Shown: positions 18,701 to 26,572 of the stretch, one piece after another | Numbering within the stretch: position 1 is the first letter of the stretch | Layout of the letters: every line of letters starts with the position of its first letter | NCBI GenBank assembly: GCA_030745875.1 | Contig: JASLNT010000034.1 | Location: forward strand, 1-57,652 | DNA length: 57,652 nt | Source of the DNA: Phycisphaerae bacterium | Lineage (GTDB): Bacteria; Planctomycetota; Phycisphaerae; SM23-33 | Direction: 5' to 3' | The notes under the pieces: generated by a model | Seen by the model: only the letters and a program-made list of their open reading frames with translations | Told to the model about the DNA's origin: nothing | The model's database searches: none | Made by a program: the position numbers and the translations under genes

Positions 18701-19673
18701 CAGTCTGGATCACCTCCGCGTTTACTATGCGGTTTACGATGACTTCGCCAAGGCTCCAGCGCCCCGACGCCACGCACCGCGGCGCGTCACCAAGGAGTTT
18801 ATCGAGACCTGCAGCAAATTGTACGAAGGCTCCGACGCAGCCAGGGCGGCGGCGATAAACGCCAAACTCAAGCCCCAATACGCCTTCTACGAAGCAATGG
18901 GCAAACGACGAGGCGAACTGCTCAAGGAGATCGAGGCGGCTGTCTCCCAAGCGGTAACCGAAGCGAACCGAAAGCTCGCTGAGATCAGGCAAGAGCTCGG
19001 CGAACGAACGCGCGAGCTGCGCGCCGAATTCGACAAGCTGCCCGAAACTATCAAGAAGCAGACCGAGTACCGCAAACTCGAAGACAACGCCCGCCAGTTG
19101 GACACACAACGCAGGAAGGCGATGAAAGAATTTGAAGCCAAACACAAGACAGAAAAGAACGATCGCGCCGCTCGACAGCGCATTCGTGCGCTGGCCGAAA
19201 AAGACCCGGAAATCGCCCGATTGACCCGCGAAATCAACAAATACAGAGCCCAGGCCAGGGCTCTTCGCCCGGACCCGCGTCGGTACGCTGAACAGCGAAC
19301 TGTGGAGTTGCGGCGCCAAGTCGCCAAAGCCGAAATCGCCGTTCGCGACGCAGCCAAGCAAAACACCGCCGAGCGAAAGCCCGAGTATGACTGGTTAACA
19401 TCGCTGGGGTGGCTGGCGTTCAGCAGGCACTACAACTACCCGTATCGATCGTACTTGCAGAAGAGGATCGGCAGGACAGTCGGCGGGAAGATTTGCCACG
19501 AGAATTTCGGCTCGCTGAAATCGATGCTAACCGCGCAGACAGAGACAAAATGGCACACGCAATGCGACTGGGAGTGGCGGCTGAAGAAGGAACTGGACGG
19601 TTCGATTGAAGATCTGCCGAAACTGCAGGAATGGCTGACGCGCGTGCGGGGGATTATGGAGAATCAGAAATGA
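15720..19673 (+). CDS. Giant exported protein: HExxH metallopeptidase-like, beta-helix, LamG, coiled coil (paralog C)
   Basis: 1317 residues. The start at 15720 is fixed by AGGAG at 15708-15712 and a signal peptide (MTKSKCVLFLTLLVAASPAG). The longer in-frame extension upstream has neither. HEWGHG lies at 327-332 and GGGGE ends at 345. The left-handed beta-helix covers about 699-780 (repeats such as AYVGPDAMVLYGAKV), the LamG-like domain about 810-1010 and a charged coiled coil about 1020-1225. A C-terminal domain of about 90 residues is marked by CDWEWRLKKELDGS and IEDLPKLQEWLTRVRG. The domain order matches the protein at 4808 and the C-terminal domain matches the one at 10418. The stop overlaps the start of the SUMF1-like gene (ATGA), so the two should be translationally coupled. 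Confidence 0.74.
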   Translation: MTKSKCVLFLTLLVAASPAGAAAGEEYDFFAGVRHPGPGKAPGVDLYKVEQTGGPHAAGYQRRVVGWRRRKGVDIIEVKDAMPLRTWTLRERKMDPEAVGVHLILGIEALTKRVRWGQPRRFKARLIGFRGLGNRYPNPFEPGKFYCPAVVLLLEDGTKRCFARGTFAENDEKFILNLYVKEIEKIRKTLPREKYELGNRGDGWPDNAKPGQPGTMRVESDHFLWVSGSQHAPNEKYSPWVNRDAPDKARLYREGSVTFAEDMWTYQEHAGVLMPYWDRPKRYKYAITVCGTYRDGHKWLGGYAGGGYGGCGIKYAGGGPWGLTLAHEWGHGLPLTTRVDGGGGEILSDACSAICDPSAQTYYNNAKRPWRNCMHGSYGTGLFYAIMGQDPNWGYAMAITLPVGAGEGSIFHTLARTGEQRGLFSNGIRGVGDMMGEFAARQAEFDCEIRQTLRRDYISVKRNHLEAVDRKTGLHRIPWGQAPEAFGANIIRLLPEEGAKKIAVDFRGFYDEATYGDWRACIVVTGDNGKVRYSRMWNKGEMEMAIRPTDRRFWLTVAATPSALPGGRVGAMFNGRHAYRYPYEVKLTACRPGTPHNLPGDVDDYGLTYLGGFRSRFDGGVCVIPHPGDTPQAELLRQAASPLRAQVDKVKTATERFIAEDKIDTKHYRYLRRFRPHLAFLDNYVNWMLDGVKGARHPNGGGWVSASSEVAPTAYVGPDAMVLYGAKVLDNASIEDYAVVKGPKTVVSGRAKVSGQAYIAGDVRAGGYTRIVHPIIADDGQVAPNEVPLRPFQEKDDGEKLWANYAMDREETEVLEDWFRYKDEGGARGLFYVLNLNGHLYGRPKFIIDGEHRGFAFDGKTQYAEASPVLADLGQITVDIALKSEGGGARTIFDFGSSPDNCFVLRIAQNGKPEFEAKVSGKTVVTLTGKKALSLNEWIALRVEIDGEKASLWEDGRKIAERASGFRPADVYPPGAEKRNFIAANRNAGGHFKGSLDHLRVYYAVYDDFAKAPAPRRHAPRRVTKEFIETCSKLYEGSDAARAAAINAKLKPQYAFYEAMGKRRGELLKEIEAAVSQAVTEANRKLAEIRQELGERTRELRAEFDKLPETIKKQTEYRKLEDNARQLDTQRRKAMKEFEAKHKTEKNDRAARQRIRALAEKDPEIARLTREINKYRAQARALRPDPRRYAEQRTVELRRQVAKAEIAVRDAAKQNTAERKPEYDWLTSLGWLAFSRHYNYPYRSYLQKRIGRTVGGKICHENFGSLKSMLTAQTETKWHTQCDWEWRLKKELDGSIEDLPKLQEWLTRVRGIMENQK

Positions 19674-20665
19674 AACGAATGATCGTTATTGTGACCGCGG
19701 TTGTCCTGGCCGGAGCCGCCGCCTTACCGGGCGACAAGGCGACGGAGATGACAGCGTTGAAGGCCAGGAAATGGACTGTGCCCAAGCTTGATTTGGAGAT
19801 GGTGCGTATTGAGGCCGGGACCTTTGTCATGGGCAGCCCAAAAACCGAGCCCGACCGCCGCGCCGATGAAGTTCAACACAAAGTAACTATCAACAAGCCT
19901 TTCTACATGGGCGTCTACGAGGTCACCCAAAAGCAGTACTACGACATAATGCTCCCGAACTTCGACCACGATAGTTGGCAGTACGTTCGAGGTCCCATCC
20001 ACGCGGGGACCGCGATGTTCTACCGAGCCAGAAAGGCAAGATACGTCTACGAAGGCAGCAAGCTGAACCTTCAGCATCCCATGGAGTGCGTCAACTGGGA
20101 CAAGGCCATGGAGTTCTGCAGAAAAATCACCCAAATCGAGCGTAAGGCCGGACGCCTTCCGAAGGGTTATGTCTATCGCCTGCCCACCGAAGCCGAATGG
20201 GAATACGCCTGCCGCGCCGGATCCACAGGCCCGTACAACGTGGGAAGCGACGGAAAGAAGGCCAAGGATCTCAAGAGCCCAAGATATCTGAAAAGCTTCG
20301 CCAATGTCGGCGAAGGCAAGCCGATAGACGTCGGTCAGAAGAAACCCAACGCCTGGGGGCTGTACGACATGCACGGAAACGTATACGAATGGTGTCTGGA
20401 CTGGTACGGCCCGTATCCAACAGGGGATGTCAAAGACCCCGCAGGCCCGATAGAAGGCAAGAAGAGAGTAGCCAGAGGCGGATGTTTCAACGGCCCGGCG
20501 CCTCACGCGCCTCCGGGCGTAATCGCGCGAGCCGACAGCTTCAGCAGCATAGGCCCGTTCCTGCGATCGGCTGGCCGGTACAAGTTCCATCCTGATGTGA
20601 ACTTCTACGCAATCCTCGGATTCCGCGTGGTGCTGGCGCCGGAGGTGAAAGTAAAGAAGGAGTAG
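19670..20665 (+). CDS. Secreted SUMF1/FGE-like domain protein
   Basis: 331 residues beginning MKRMIVIVTAVVLAGAAALP, a signal peptide. One SUMF1-like domain follows, with IEAGTFVMGSPKTEPD, FYMGVYEVTQKQYY, LPTEAEWEYACRAGS and NAWGLYDMHGNVYEWCLDWY. As in the copy at 9398-10387, the RGG stretch has a single cysteine (RGGCFNG) and lacks the second catalytic cysteine of true formylglycine-generating enzymes. The ATG overlaps the TGA of the preceding gene by four bases, and GGAGA lies at 19658-19662. The same pair of families in the same order occurs at 9398-14026, which points to a functional partnership. It converges with the HzsA-related gene downstream, two bases apart. Confidence 0.83.
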   Translation: MKRMIVIVTAVVLAGAAALPGDKATEMTALKARKWTVPKLDLEMVRIEAGTFVMGSPKTEPDRRADEVQHKVTINKPFYMGVYEVTQKQYYDIMLPNFDHDSWQYVRGPIHAGTAMFYRARKARYVYEGSKLNLQHPMECVNWDKAMEFCRKITQIERKAGRLPKGYVYRLPTEAEWEYACRAGSTGPYNVGSDGKKAKDLKSPRYLKSFANVGEGKPIDVGQKKPNAWGLYDMHGNVYEWCLDWYGPYPTGDVKDPAGPIEGKKRVARGGCFNGPAPHAPPGVIARADSFSSIGPFLRSAGRYKFHPDVNFYAILGFRVVLAPEVKVKKE

Positions 20666-20667
20666 CG

Positions 20668-22959
20668 TTACGGCAGGGGTCGGAAGTCGGGATCGCCCTT
20701 CCACTTGAGGTTCTTCTTGCCGCTGTGCGTACCGTAATACGGGGCGTTGGCGTCAATCCAGGTGACAATCCGGATGAACTCCTCCCGCGTGAGGTCGGTT
20801 TTGCACGGGGCCTTGCGAATCTGCCGGACCAGCTTGCTGCGGTGCGATCCGAACGCCAGCGGAGGAGTGTTTCGCACATTCGCCGCCCCGTATCCGCCGT
20901 TGAGATGGCTGATCAATCGTTTGTCGACAAGGTTCTCGTAGGAGCGGCTCCACAGCTTTGTCAATTCGCCGCTGAGGTCCAGGTTCCCTTTGGGTTTCTC
21001 ACCGCTGTGACATCCGATGCAGCGGCGGTCGAAGATCGTCTGGATGTCCCGGGCGTAGTGCACCATGCGGGGCCCGCTGTCGCCGGGCTGGGGATAGAGT
21101 TCTTCGGCCGGCCGGTTCATCGCCCTGGGGCGAACGCTCAGGTTGGGCGCCTTCTTGCGAAGCTCGTGGCATCCGATGCAGGACCGTTTCTCGCCGGGCA
21201 TCAGGTTCACAAACGTACGCATGCGCTGTAGTTCCATGTAGTCGGCGTCGAGGGCCTGAAAGAAGAGATTCTTGTTGGGCGCTACGGTGAACAGGGCCGA
21301 CCCGTCATCGTGCACCGTAGCAAGTCCGTAAATCTTCTTGAGGTGAACATCGCTCTTGTGACCGACTGCCGACGCCTGCAGACCGGCTCCGTCTTGCTGT
21401 TTGCCCGATCGATACCCTGCATCCCAGGATATTCCGATGGCCTCCATCACGCGCACATACTTCACCCTGCCGCGCTCGACGCCCTTCATCCCTTCGTACA
21501 CGTCCTGCATGAACAGAGTGGCGGTTGTTTCCCGTTTCGCGTCCATCGCCTCAAGCGAGGCGACCTGGGTCGGTTTGCGTCGCGGACGCAGTGGAATCGG
21601 CTGGAAACAGGAGATGTCCGGGTCCCGATAAAGTTCGGCGCGGTTGCCCCAAGCGTCGAGCATATAGATCCCGTAGGCCTTCGGAGCGGAGATATCTGCA
21701 CTGGGATTGTGCGCAACCAGGAACAGCTTCTCAGAAAGCGGAAAGGGCTCCTTGAAGAAGCTCTTTGTTCGCTTTGAAGAGAACATGCTGGGATATCCGA
21801 CCTCGGGCGTAATATTGGTCATACCGCTGCCGGTTCGCCTGTCGGCTCGATTATCTATCAGCACCACCGGGCCGACCGACATGGTGCAATGAGGGGCTCC
21901 AACGGCTACAAGCAACTGGCTGTTGGGGATACTGCGAGCATCGACAAGACCCGCCGGGAGGACCGTGTCGTTCTTGTACACGTGGGTCGAATGGCTTCCG
22001 TCGGGATGCATCGACCAGAGGCTCTGCACGTTTCCGAAGCCCTTGTCAACGTACTCCCATCGCATGTAGATAATACGACCGTCGCTCATCACACACGGGT
22101 TCAATTCGGTCAGCGGATTGCGGGAGAGGTTGCGAATGTTCTTACCGTCTGAGTCCATCACGTACAGCGAGGTGGCGGATATGGGAAAACAGAAGACCGA
22201 CCGCTGGGATCGCGTGGACGAAAATATGATCTTCCCGTTGGGCAGATAGCACGGTTCGACATCGTCATACCCGAGCCCGTGACAGCTCCCTGCGTAGCGT
22301 TTGATCGTACCGGCCTCGTCGGAGCCCTCGAAAGTAAGCTGTCGAAGATTCTCTCCAGTTACGTCGATCTCGTATATGCGGTAGGGATCCTTAACGCTCT
22401 TCTTGTAAGCAAAAACCACCTTCTTGGCGTCAAACGAAAGATCGAACCGTCCGAACAGGCCTCCGTCGAGTTCCGGAACCAGGTTCGTGACCTTACCGCC
22501 GGGACCCACCGGACTGAGGGTGCACAGATTGCCTCCCATCTTGCGGCTGCCGTCTGCAAAGTCGCTGTAAATATGGCTCGAACCGTATGTCAGGCGCTTG
22601 ACGAAAATGAGCTTGTCGAAGTCAAGCAGCGGATGGTCGCTCATGATCCGGCGACAGGCCGCGGTCGAAGCGTCGTGCAACGCCTGCCACTCCTCCGGCC
22701 CGCCGTCTTCAGCGGTTTTCCGCATCGTCTCCAATCTCGACAGCTGCTTCAAGTGCTGCGGACCGTTGCGATAGCGCGGTCCGAAGGTCTTGATCGTATC
22801 AGTGATCGCCACGCGCAAAGTTTCGACATTAACCAGGCCCGGCGGCCTGGATCGATCCGGTTTCGCCCCGGCGCGGGCTGTCGATGCGCAAGCGGTCCAT
22901 ACAACCAGACACCCAACCGCCAACACCCCACGCAAATGCCAACGAGATTCCATCTGCAT
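20668..22959 (-). CDS. HzsA-related protein, short form, two CxxCH heme motifs
   Basis: 763 residues with a signal peptide of about 30. It lacks the N-terminal beta-sandwich modules of the other three paralogs and starts its conserved part at TLRVAITDTIKTFGPRY. A PD40/TolB-like propeller follows (YLPNGKIIFSSTRSQRS), then the C-terminal HzsA-like region with CIGCH at about 594 and CIGCH at about 647. The residue four places after the first heme histidine is Lys rather than the Tyr of hydrazine synthase. AAGGAA upstream supports the start. It is the last gene of a leftward series of SUMF1-like plus three HzsA-related genes with gaps of only 55-88 bases, probably one operon. Confidence 0.77.
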   Translation of the reverse strand: MQMESRWHLRGVLAVGCLVVWTACASTARAGAKPDRSRPPGLVNVETLRVAITDTIKTFGPRYRNGPQHLKQLSRLETMRKTAEDGGPEEWQALHDASTAACRRIMSDHPLLDFDKLIFVKRLTYGSSHIYSDFADGSRKMGGNLCTLSPVGPGGKVTNLVPELDGGLFGRFDLSFDAKKVVFAYKKSVKDPYRIYEIDVTGENLRQLTFEGSDEAGTIKRYAGSCHGLGYDDVEPCYLPNGKIIFSSTRSQRSVFCFPISATSLYVMDSDGKNIRNLSRNPLTELNPCVMSDGRIIYMRWEYVDKGFGNVQSLWSMHPDGSHSTHVYKNDTVLPAGLVDARSIPNSQLLVAVGAPHCTMSVGPVVLIDNRADRRTGSGMTNITPEVGYPSMFSSKRTKSFFKEPFPLSEKLFLVAHNPSADISAPKAYGIYMLDAWGNRAELYRDPDISCFQPIPLRPRRKPTQVASLEAMDAKRETTATLFMQDVYEGMKGVERGRVKYVRVMEAIGISWDAGYRSGKQQDGAGLQASAVGHKSDVHLKKIYGLATVHDDGSALFTVAPNKNLFFQALDADYMELQRMRTFVNLMPGEKRSCIGCHELRKKAPNLSVRPRAMNRPAEELYPQPGDSGPRMVHYARDIQTIFDRRCIGCHSGEKPKGNLDLSGELTKLWSRSYENLVDKRLISHLNGGYGAANVRNTPPLAFGSHRSKLVRQIRKAPCKTDLTREEFIRIVTWIDANAPYYGTHSGKKNLKWKGDPDFRPLP

Positions 22960-23014
22960 CTGAAGTTTCCTTGAGACAAGCCGCGCAGCGTTCGCTTCCG
23001 GCCGGCCGGGGCCT

Positions 23015-26000
23015 CTATTTTCCGCCCAACGCGACCTTTCCCTGCAGAGGCGGAAGTCGGAATTCGGGGTCGTCTTTGTACTTCAGTTCCTTCTTGCCGC
23101 GATAGGTCCCGTAGTAAGGGGCGTTGGCGTCAATCCAGGTTATGATCTTGACGAATTCGGCCTGGGTGAGCTTGCCCTTGCAGGGGTCCTTCCGTATTTG
23201 CCCCACGAGACTGCTGCGATGCGAACCGTGCGTCAGCGGGGGCACAGGGCGGAAATTGGCCCGGCCGTAGCGACAGTCAGCGTAGCTGATAAGCCCCTTA
23301 CCGATTATATTCTCGTAGGAGCGGCTGTATCTGGCGGTGGGCACGCCTGTAAGATCGAGGCGACCTTTGGGGTTCTTCTCCCCGTGGCAACCGACGCAGT
23401 GTTTGTCCAGAATCGGCTGAACGTCCGAAGCGTAATGGACCATGCGCGGTCCTTTGTCGCCCGGTTGCGGAACAAGTCTCTGGGGCGGGCGCGTTATCGC
23501 CGTCGGGCGGATGCGGAGGTTAGGAGCCTTCTTGCGCAACTCGTGACATCCGATGCAGGACCGGTGCTCGCCGGGCATGAGGTTTATAAGCGTGGGCATC
23601 TGCTGCAACGCCATGTAATTCTCATCGAGCGCGTGGAAGAAGATGTTCTCTTCGGCCGGTACTCTAAACAACGCCGACCCGTCCTCGTGAACCTTCACAA
23701 TCCCATAGACTTTCTTGCGATGGACATCAACGTTCATACCCACCACATTCATTCCGTGAGCGCCCCAAGGATACTTTAGAACGCCCATCACGCGCAGATA
23801 CTTGACCCTCCCGCGCTCGATGCCCTTCATTCCTTCGTAGACATTCTGCAGGAACAGCGTGCCTGTTTTGGCGTCTTTCACGCCAGCCTGATCGACCGGA
23901 GCCAGCCGCATCGGCTTGCGGCGCGGTCTAAGCGGGATCGGTTCGAAGCAGGATATCTCCGGATCCGAAACGATCTCGGCGCGATTGCCCCAGGCGTCCA
24001 GCACGTAGATCCCGTAGCGACTGGGTTTCGGTCTGCTCTTCTTGTCTCCGGCCTTGCGGACCACGGGTTTCGGCCCGGTCTTATGAGCGACCAGGAAGAA
24101 CTTCTCCGAGAACGGGTACGGATCCATGAAGAATCCGAACTTCCGTATCGGGTGCCCCATGCACGGATATCCGATCTCAGGCGTGAGGCTGTTCATCGCC
24201 TTGGTTCCGCGCCGTCCCAGGCGGGCGTCTATCAGGATCACCGGTCCGACTGCGGTGTTATGGTGCGTCCCGCCGGTGGCCACGATCTGTCGGCTGCCGG
24301 GAATGCTGCGAGCGTTGCTCATTCCAGCCGGTCGGACCGTATTATTCTTAAACACGTGGTCCGATCCGCTGCCGTCGGGGCGTATCGCCCAAAGGCTCTG
24401 CCCATTGCCAAGGCCCTTGTCGACGTATTCCCATCGCGTGTAGACGATTCGACCGTCGTCCAACACCGAAGGGGCGGTCTCGTTGATCGGGCTGGCCGAG
24501 ATGCAGTGGAGATTCTTCCCGTCGGCGTCCATTACGTACAGCGTGGTGACCGTCGAACCGGCGCAGAATACGTTTCGCTGCGAACGGGTGGAGGCAAATA
24601 CAATCCTCCCGTCGGGCAGATAACACGGATCCATATCGTCAAAACCGCGATCGACGCCTCGCCCCTGCCACGAGTGACATTTAATCGCCTCGGCCTCGGA
24701 ATTGTCACTGAAAGTAAGTTGTTTCAAAGAGCCGGACTTCATGAGCCCCGTCGTTGGGTCGAGCTCGATTTCATAGATGCGGAAGACCTGCCCTTTGTTG
24801 CCTTTTTGACCTTCCTTGGGCTTCTTCTTGTAACCAAAGACCACTTTCTTCGCATCCCACGACAGGTCGAACCGGTCGAACAGCCCACCGTCAAGTTCGG
24901 ACACCAGATTGGTGACTTTTCCACCAGGGCCGACCGGGGACAGAACGCAGAGATTCCCGCCCATATTGCTTGCGTGCTGGTCAGTGTATGTATGACCGTA
25001 CCCGCCCGACGAACGTTTGAGGAACAAGAGTTTGTCGAACTTCAACGCCGGATGAGCCCCCATCGCCTCACGGCGTAGCTGCGCCAGAGCGTCTTCAATC
25101 TCCCGGGCTTGCTCGTCGGGTCCGTTTGCAGCGGCGCGCTGTTTGGCTTCCAATTCGGAAAGTTGTTTGAGGTACTTCTGACCGTTGGGATACCGCGAGC
25201 CGAAAGTCTTGATCGTATCGGCGATCGCCAGCCTCAGCGCCGCAATATTAACCGCGTCGGCAGGAAGGAAGGCCGTCCGCTGCCTGGCGGGAACACCGTC
25301 AAAGTTCCGCACCTTGCGTGCGACGGGTTTCCAATCCTTGCCAAAAGCTTCCGATGAGTCGAAACGCATGCTCAGCAGGTGAGGCAGCGGACCTTTGCGG
25401 GCCAGCCTCAGCGTATGCCTGCCCTTGGCGATCGTCAGTTTGACAAGCCTTCCCTTCTTGTCCCCGGCGTGTTCCCACACCTTTGCCGCACTGCTGCTGT
25501 TCCACGAGAATCTGATCGGATGCTCATAGGGCGCCGACCCGAAAGTTACGCCAAGACAGCACTTGGCCAGGGGCTTGCCGTCGACGAAAACATCCAGCGG
25601 TCTGGCCTTGGCGGCGGCGTACTTGACATAAAGTTCGTATTCGGCGGTGACGGGGAAGTCGATGTCGTATTCGACCATTCCGGCCTCAGTAGATCCGGGG
25701 GCGCTGCCGATCAACGGACCGAAGTCGGCGTATTGTTCGGGACTAGCATAGATTCGGGCGTTGCCCCGATCGAACGTCCAGGCGTCAATCGTAAGCGATC
25801 CGGCCGGGCGGGTCTTGGGAGCAGCCTTGACGGGAGCCCGCAAAGCTGCGGCGTCAACATTGGCCCGCGGAGCAAAGGCCTTGCGGTATTTCGCCGGAAC
25901 GCTCTCGATGTCGCGCACTTTGAACCGAGGCGGATTCCAATCATCCGGAAAGGCCGTCGCCGTATTCAAACGCAACCCCACAAGATGAGGCAGCGGCGCG

Positions 26001-26515
26001 CGACGTGTTAACTTCACCGTATGCACGCCGGCGGCGGCCTTCAGCGTAAGAAGCCTCCCCCATTCATTCCGAAGGCCCTCCCACTTGGCTCCGCTGCTGT
26101 TCCATGTCAACTCGCCGCCGGCTGAGACCGGAGACGGGGCGAAGGTTACTCCGTCGCAGCACTTGCCCATGTTCCGTCCGTTGAAGAAGACTTCAATTGG
26201 CCTGGCCTCGGCGGCCGCATAGCAAATCTCCAGCGTGTATTCCCCATCGACGGGAAACTCGACATCGTATTCGACGGTCCATCCCCAGGGTTGTCTGGTC
26301 CCTCCGCCCACCACCGGTCCGGCGTCGGCGTATTCGTCCGGATTTGCGTGGATCCGCACATTGCCTCGAGCCAGCGACCAGGCGGGAATAACCAACGATC
26401 CGGCATGAGCCCGGTCCGGCGACGGTAACGTAATGCAAATCGCCAGGCACACCGACGCCAGCGCTGTCGACAACAGCCGCCGAAACTGCAATGGCATACG
26501 ATATCTCAACTTCAT
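23015..26515 (-). CDS. HzsA-related protein with two N-terminal beta-sandwich modules and two CxxCH motifs
   Basis: 1166 residues. The start at 26515 is chosen for the AAGGAG at 26522-26527 and the signal peptide after it. Two tandem modules of roughly 200 residues follow. Each starts with a pattern like PAWSLARGNVRIHANP or DAWTFDRGNARIYASP, carries a KCC-GVTF motif and ends HTVKLTRR..PLPHL or HTLRLARKGPLPHL. After them come the TDTIKTFGSRYPNG-type linker, a PD40-like propeller and the C-terminal heme region with CIGCH at about 987 and CVGCH at about 1040. The modules resemble carbohydrate-binding domains, which is inference. It lies between two paralogs on the same strand. Confidence 0.77.
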   Translation of the reverse strand: MKLRYRMPLQFRRLLSTALASVCLAICITLPSPDRAHAGSLVIPAWSLARGNVRIHANPDEYADAGPVVGGGTRQPWGWTVEYDVEFPVDGEYTLEICYAAAEARPIEVFFNGRNMGKCCDGVTFAPSPVSAGGELTWNSSGAKWEGLRNEWGRLLTLKAAAGVHTVKLTRRAPLPHLVGLRLNTATAFPDDWNPPRFKVRDIESVPAKYRKAFAPRANVDAAALRAPVKAAPKTRPAGSLTIDAWTFDRGNARIYASPEQYADFGPLIGSAPGSTEAGMVEYDIDFPVTAEYELYVKYAAAKARPLDVFVDGKPLAKCCLGVTFGSAPYEHPIRFSWNSSSAAKVWEHAGDKKGRLVKLTIAKGRHTLRLARKGPLPHLLSMRFDSSEAFGKDWKPVARKVRNFDGVPARQRTAFLPADAVNIAALRLAIADTIKTFGSRYPNGQKYLKQLSELEAKQRAAANGPDEQAREIEDALAQLRREAMGAHPALKFDKLLFLKRSSGGYGHTYTDQHASNMGGNLCVLSPVGPGGKVTNLVSELDGGLFDRFDLSWDAKKVVFGYKKKPKEGQKGNKGQVFRIYEIELDPTTGLMKSGSLKQLTFSDNSEAEAIKCHSWQGRGVDRGFDDMDPCYLPDGRIVFASTRSQRNVFCAGSTVTTLYVMDADGKNLHCISASPINETAPSVLDDGRIVYTRWEYVDKGLGNGQSLWAIRPDGSGSDHVFKNNTVRPAGMSNARSIPGSRQIVATGGTHHNTAVGPVILIDARLGRRGTKAMNSLTPEIGYPCMGHPIRKFGFFMDPYPFSEKFFLVAHKTGPKPVVRKAGDKKSRPKPSRYGIYVLDAWGNRAEIVSDPEISCFEPIPLRPRRKPMRLAPVDQAGVKDAKTGTLFLQNVYEGMKGIERGRVKYLRVMGVLKYPWGAHGMNVVGMNVDVHRKKVYGIVKVHEDGSALFRVPAEENIFFHALDENYMALQQMPTLINLMPGEHRSCIGCHELRKKAPNLRIRPTAITRPPQRLVPQPGDKGPRMVHYASDVQPILDKHCVGCHGEKNPKGRLDLTGVPTARYSRSYENIIGKGLISYADCRYGRANFRPVPPLTHGSHRSSLVGQIRKDPCKGKLTQAEFVKIITWIDANAPYYGTYRGKKELKYKDDPEFRLPPLQGKVALGGK

Positions 26516-26572
26516 CTCCAGGCTCCTTGAAAGAACACCGCAGCGCAATTCTCTTTTATATTGTCGTCTGGT

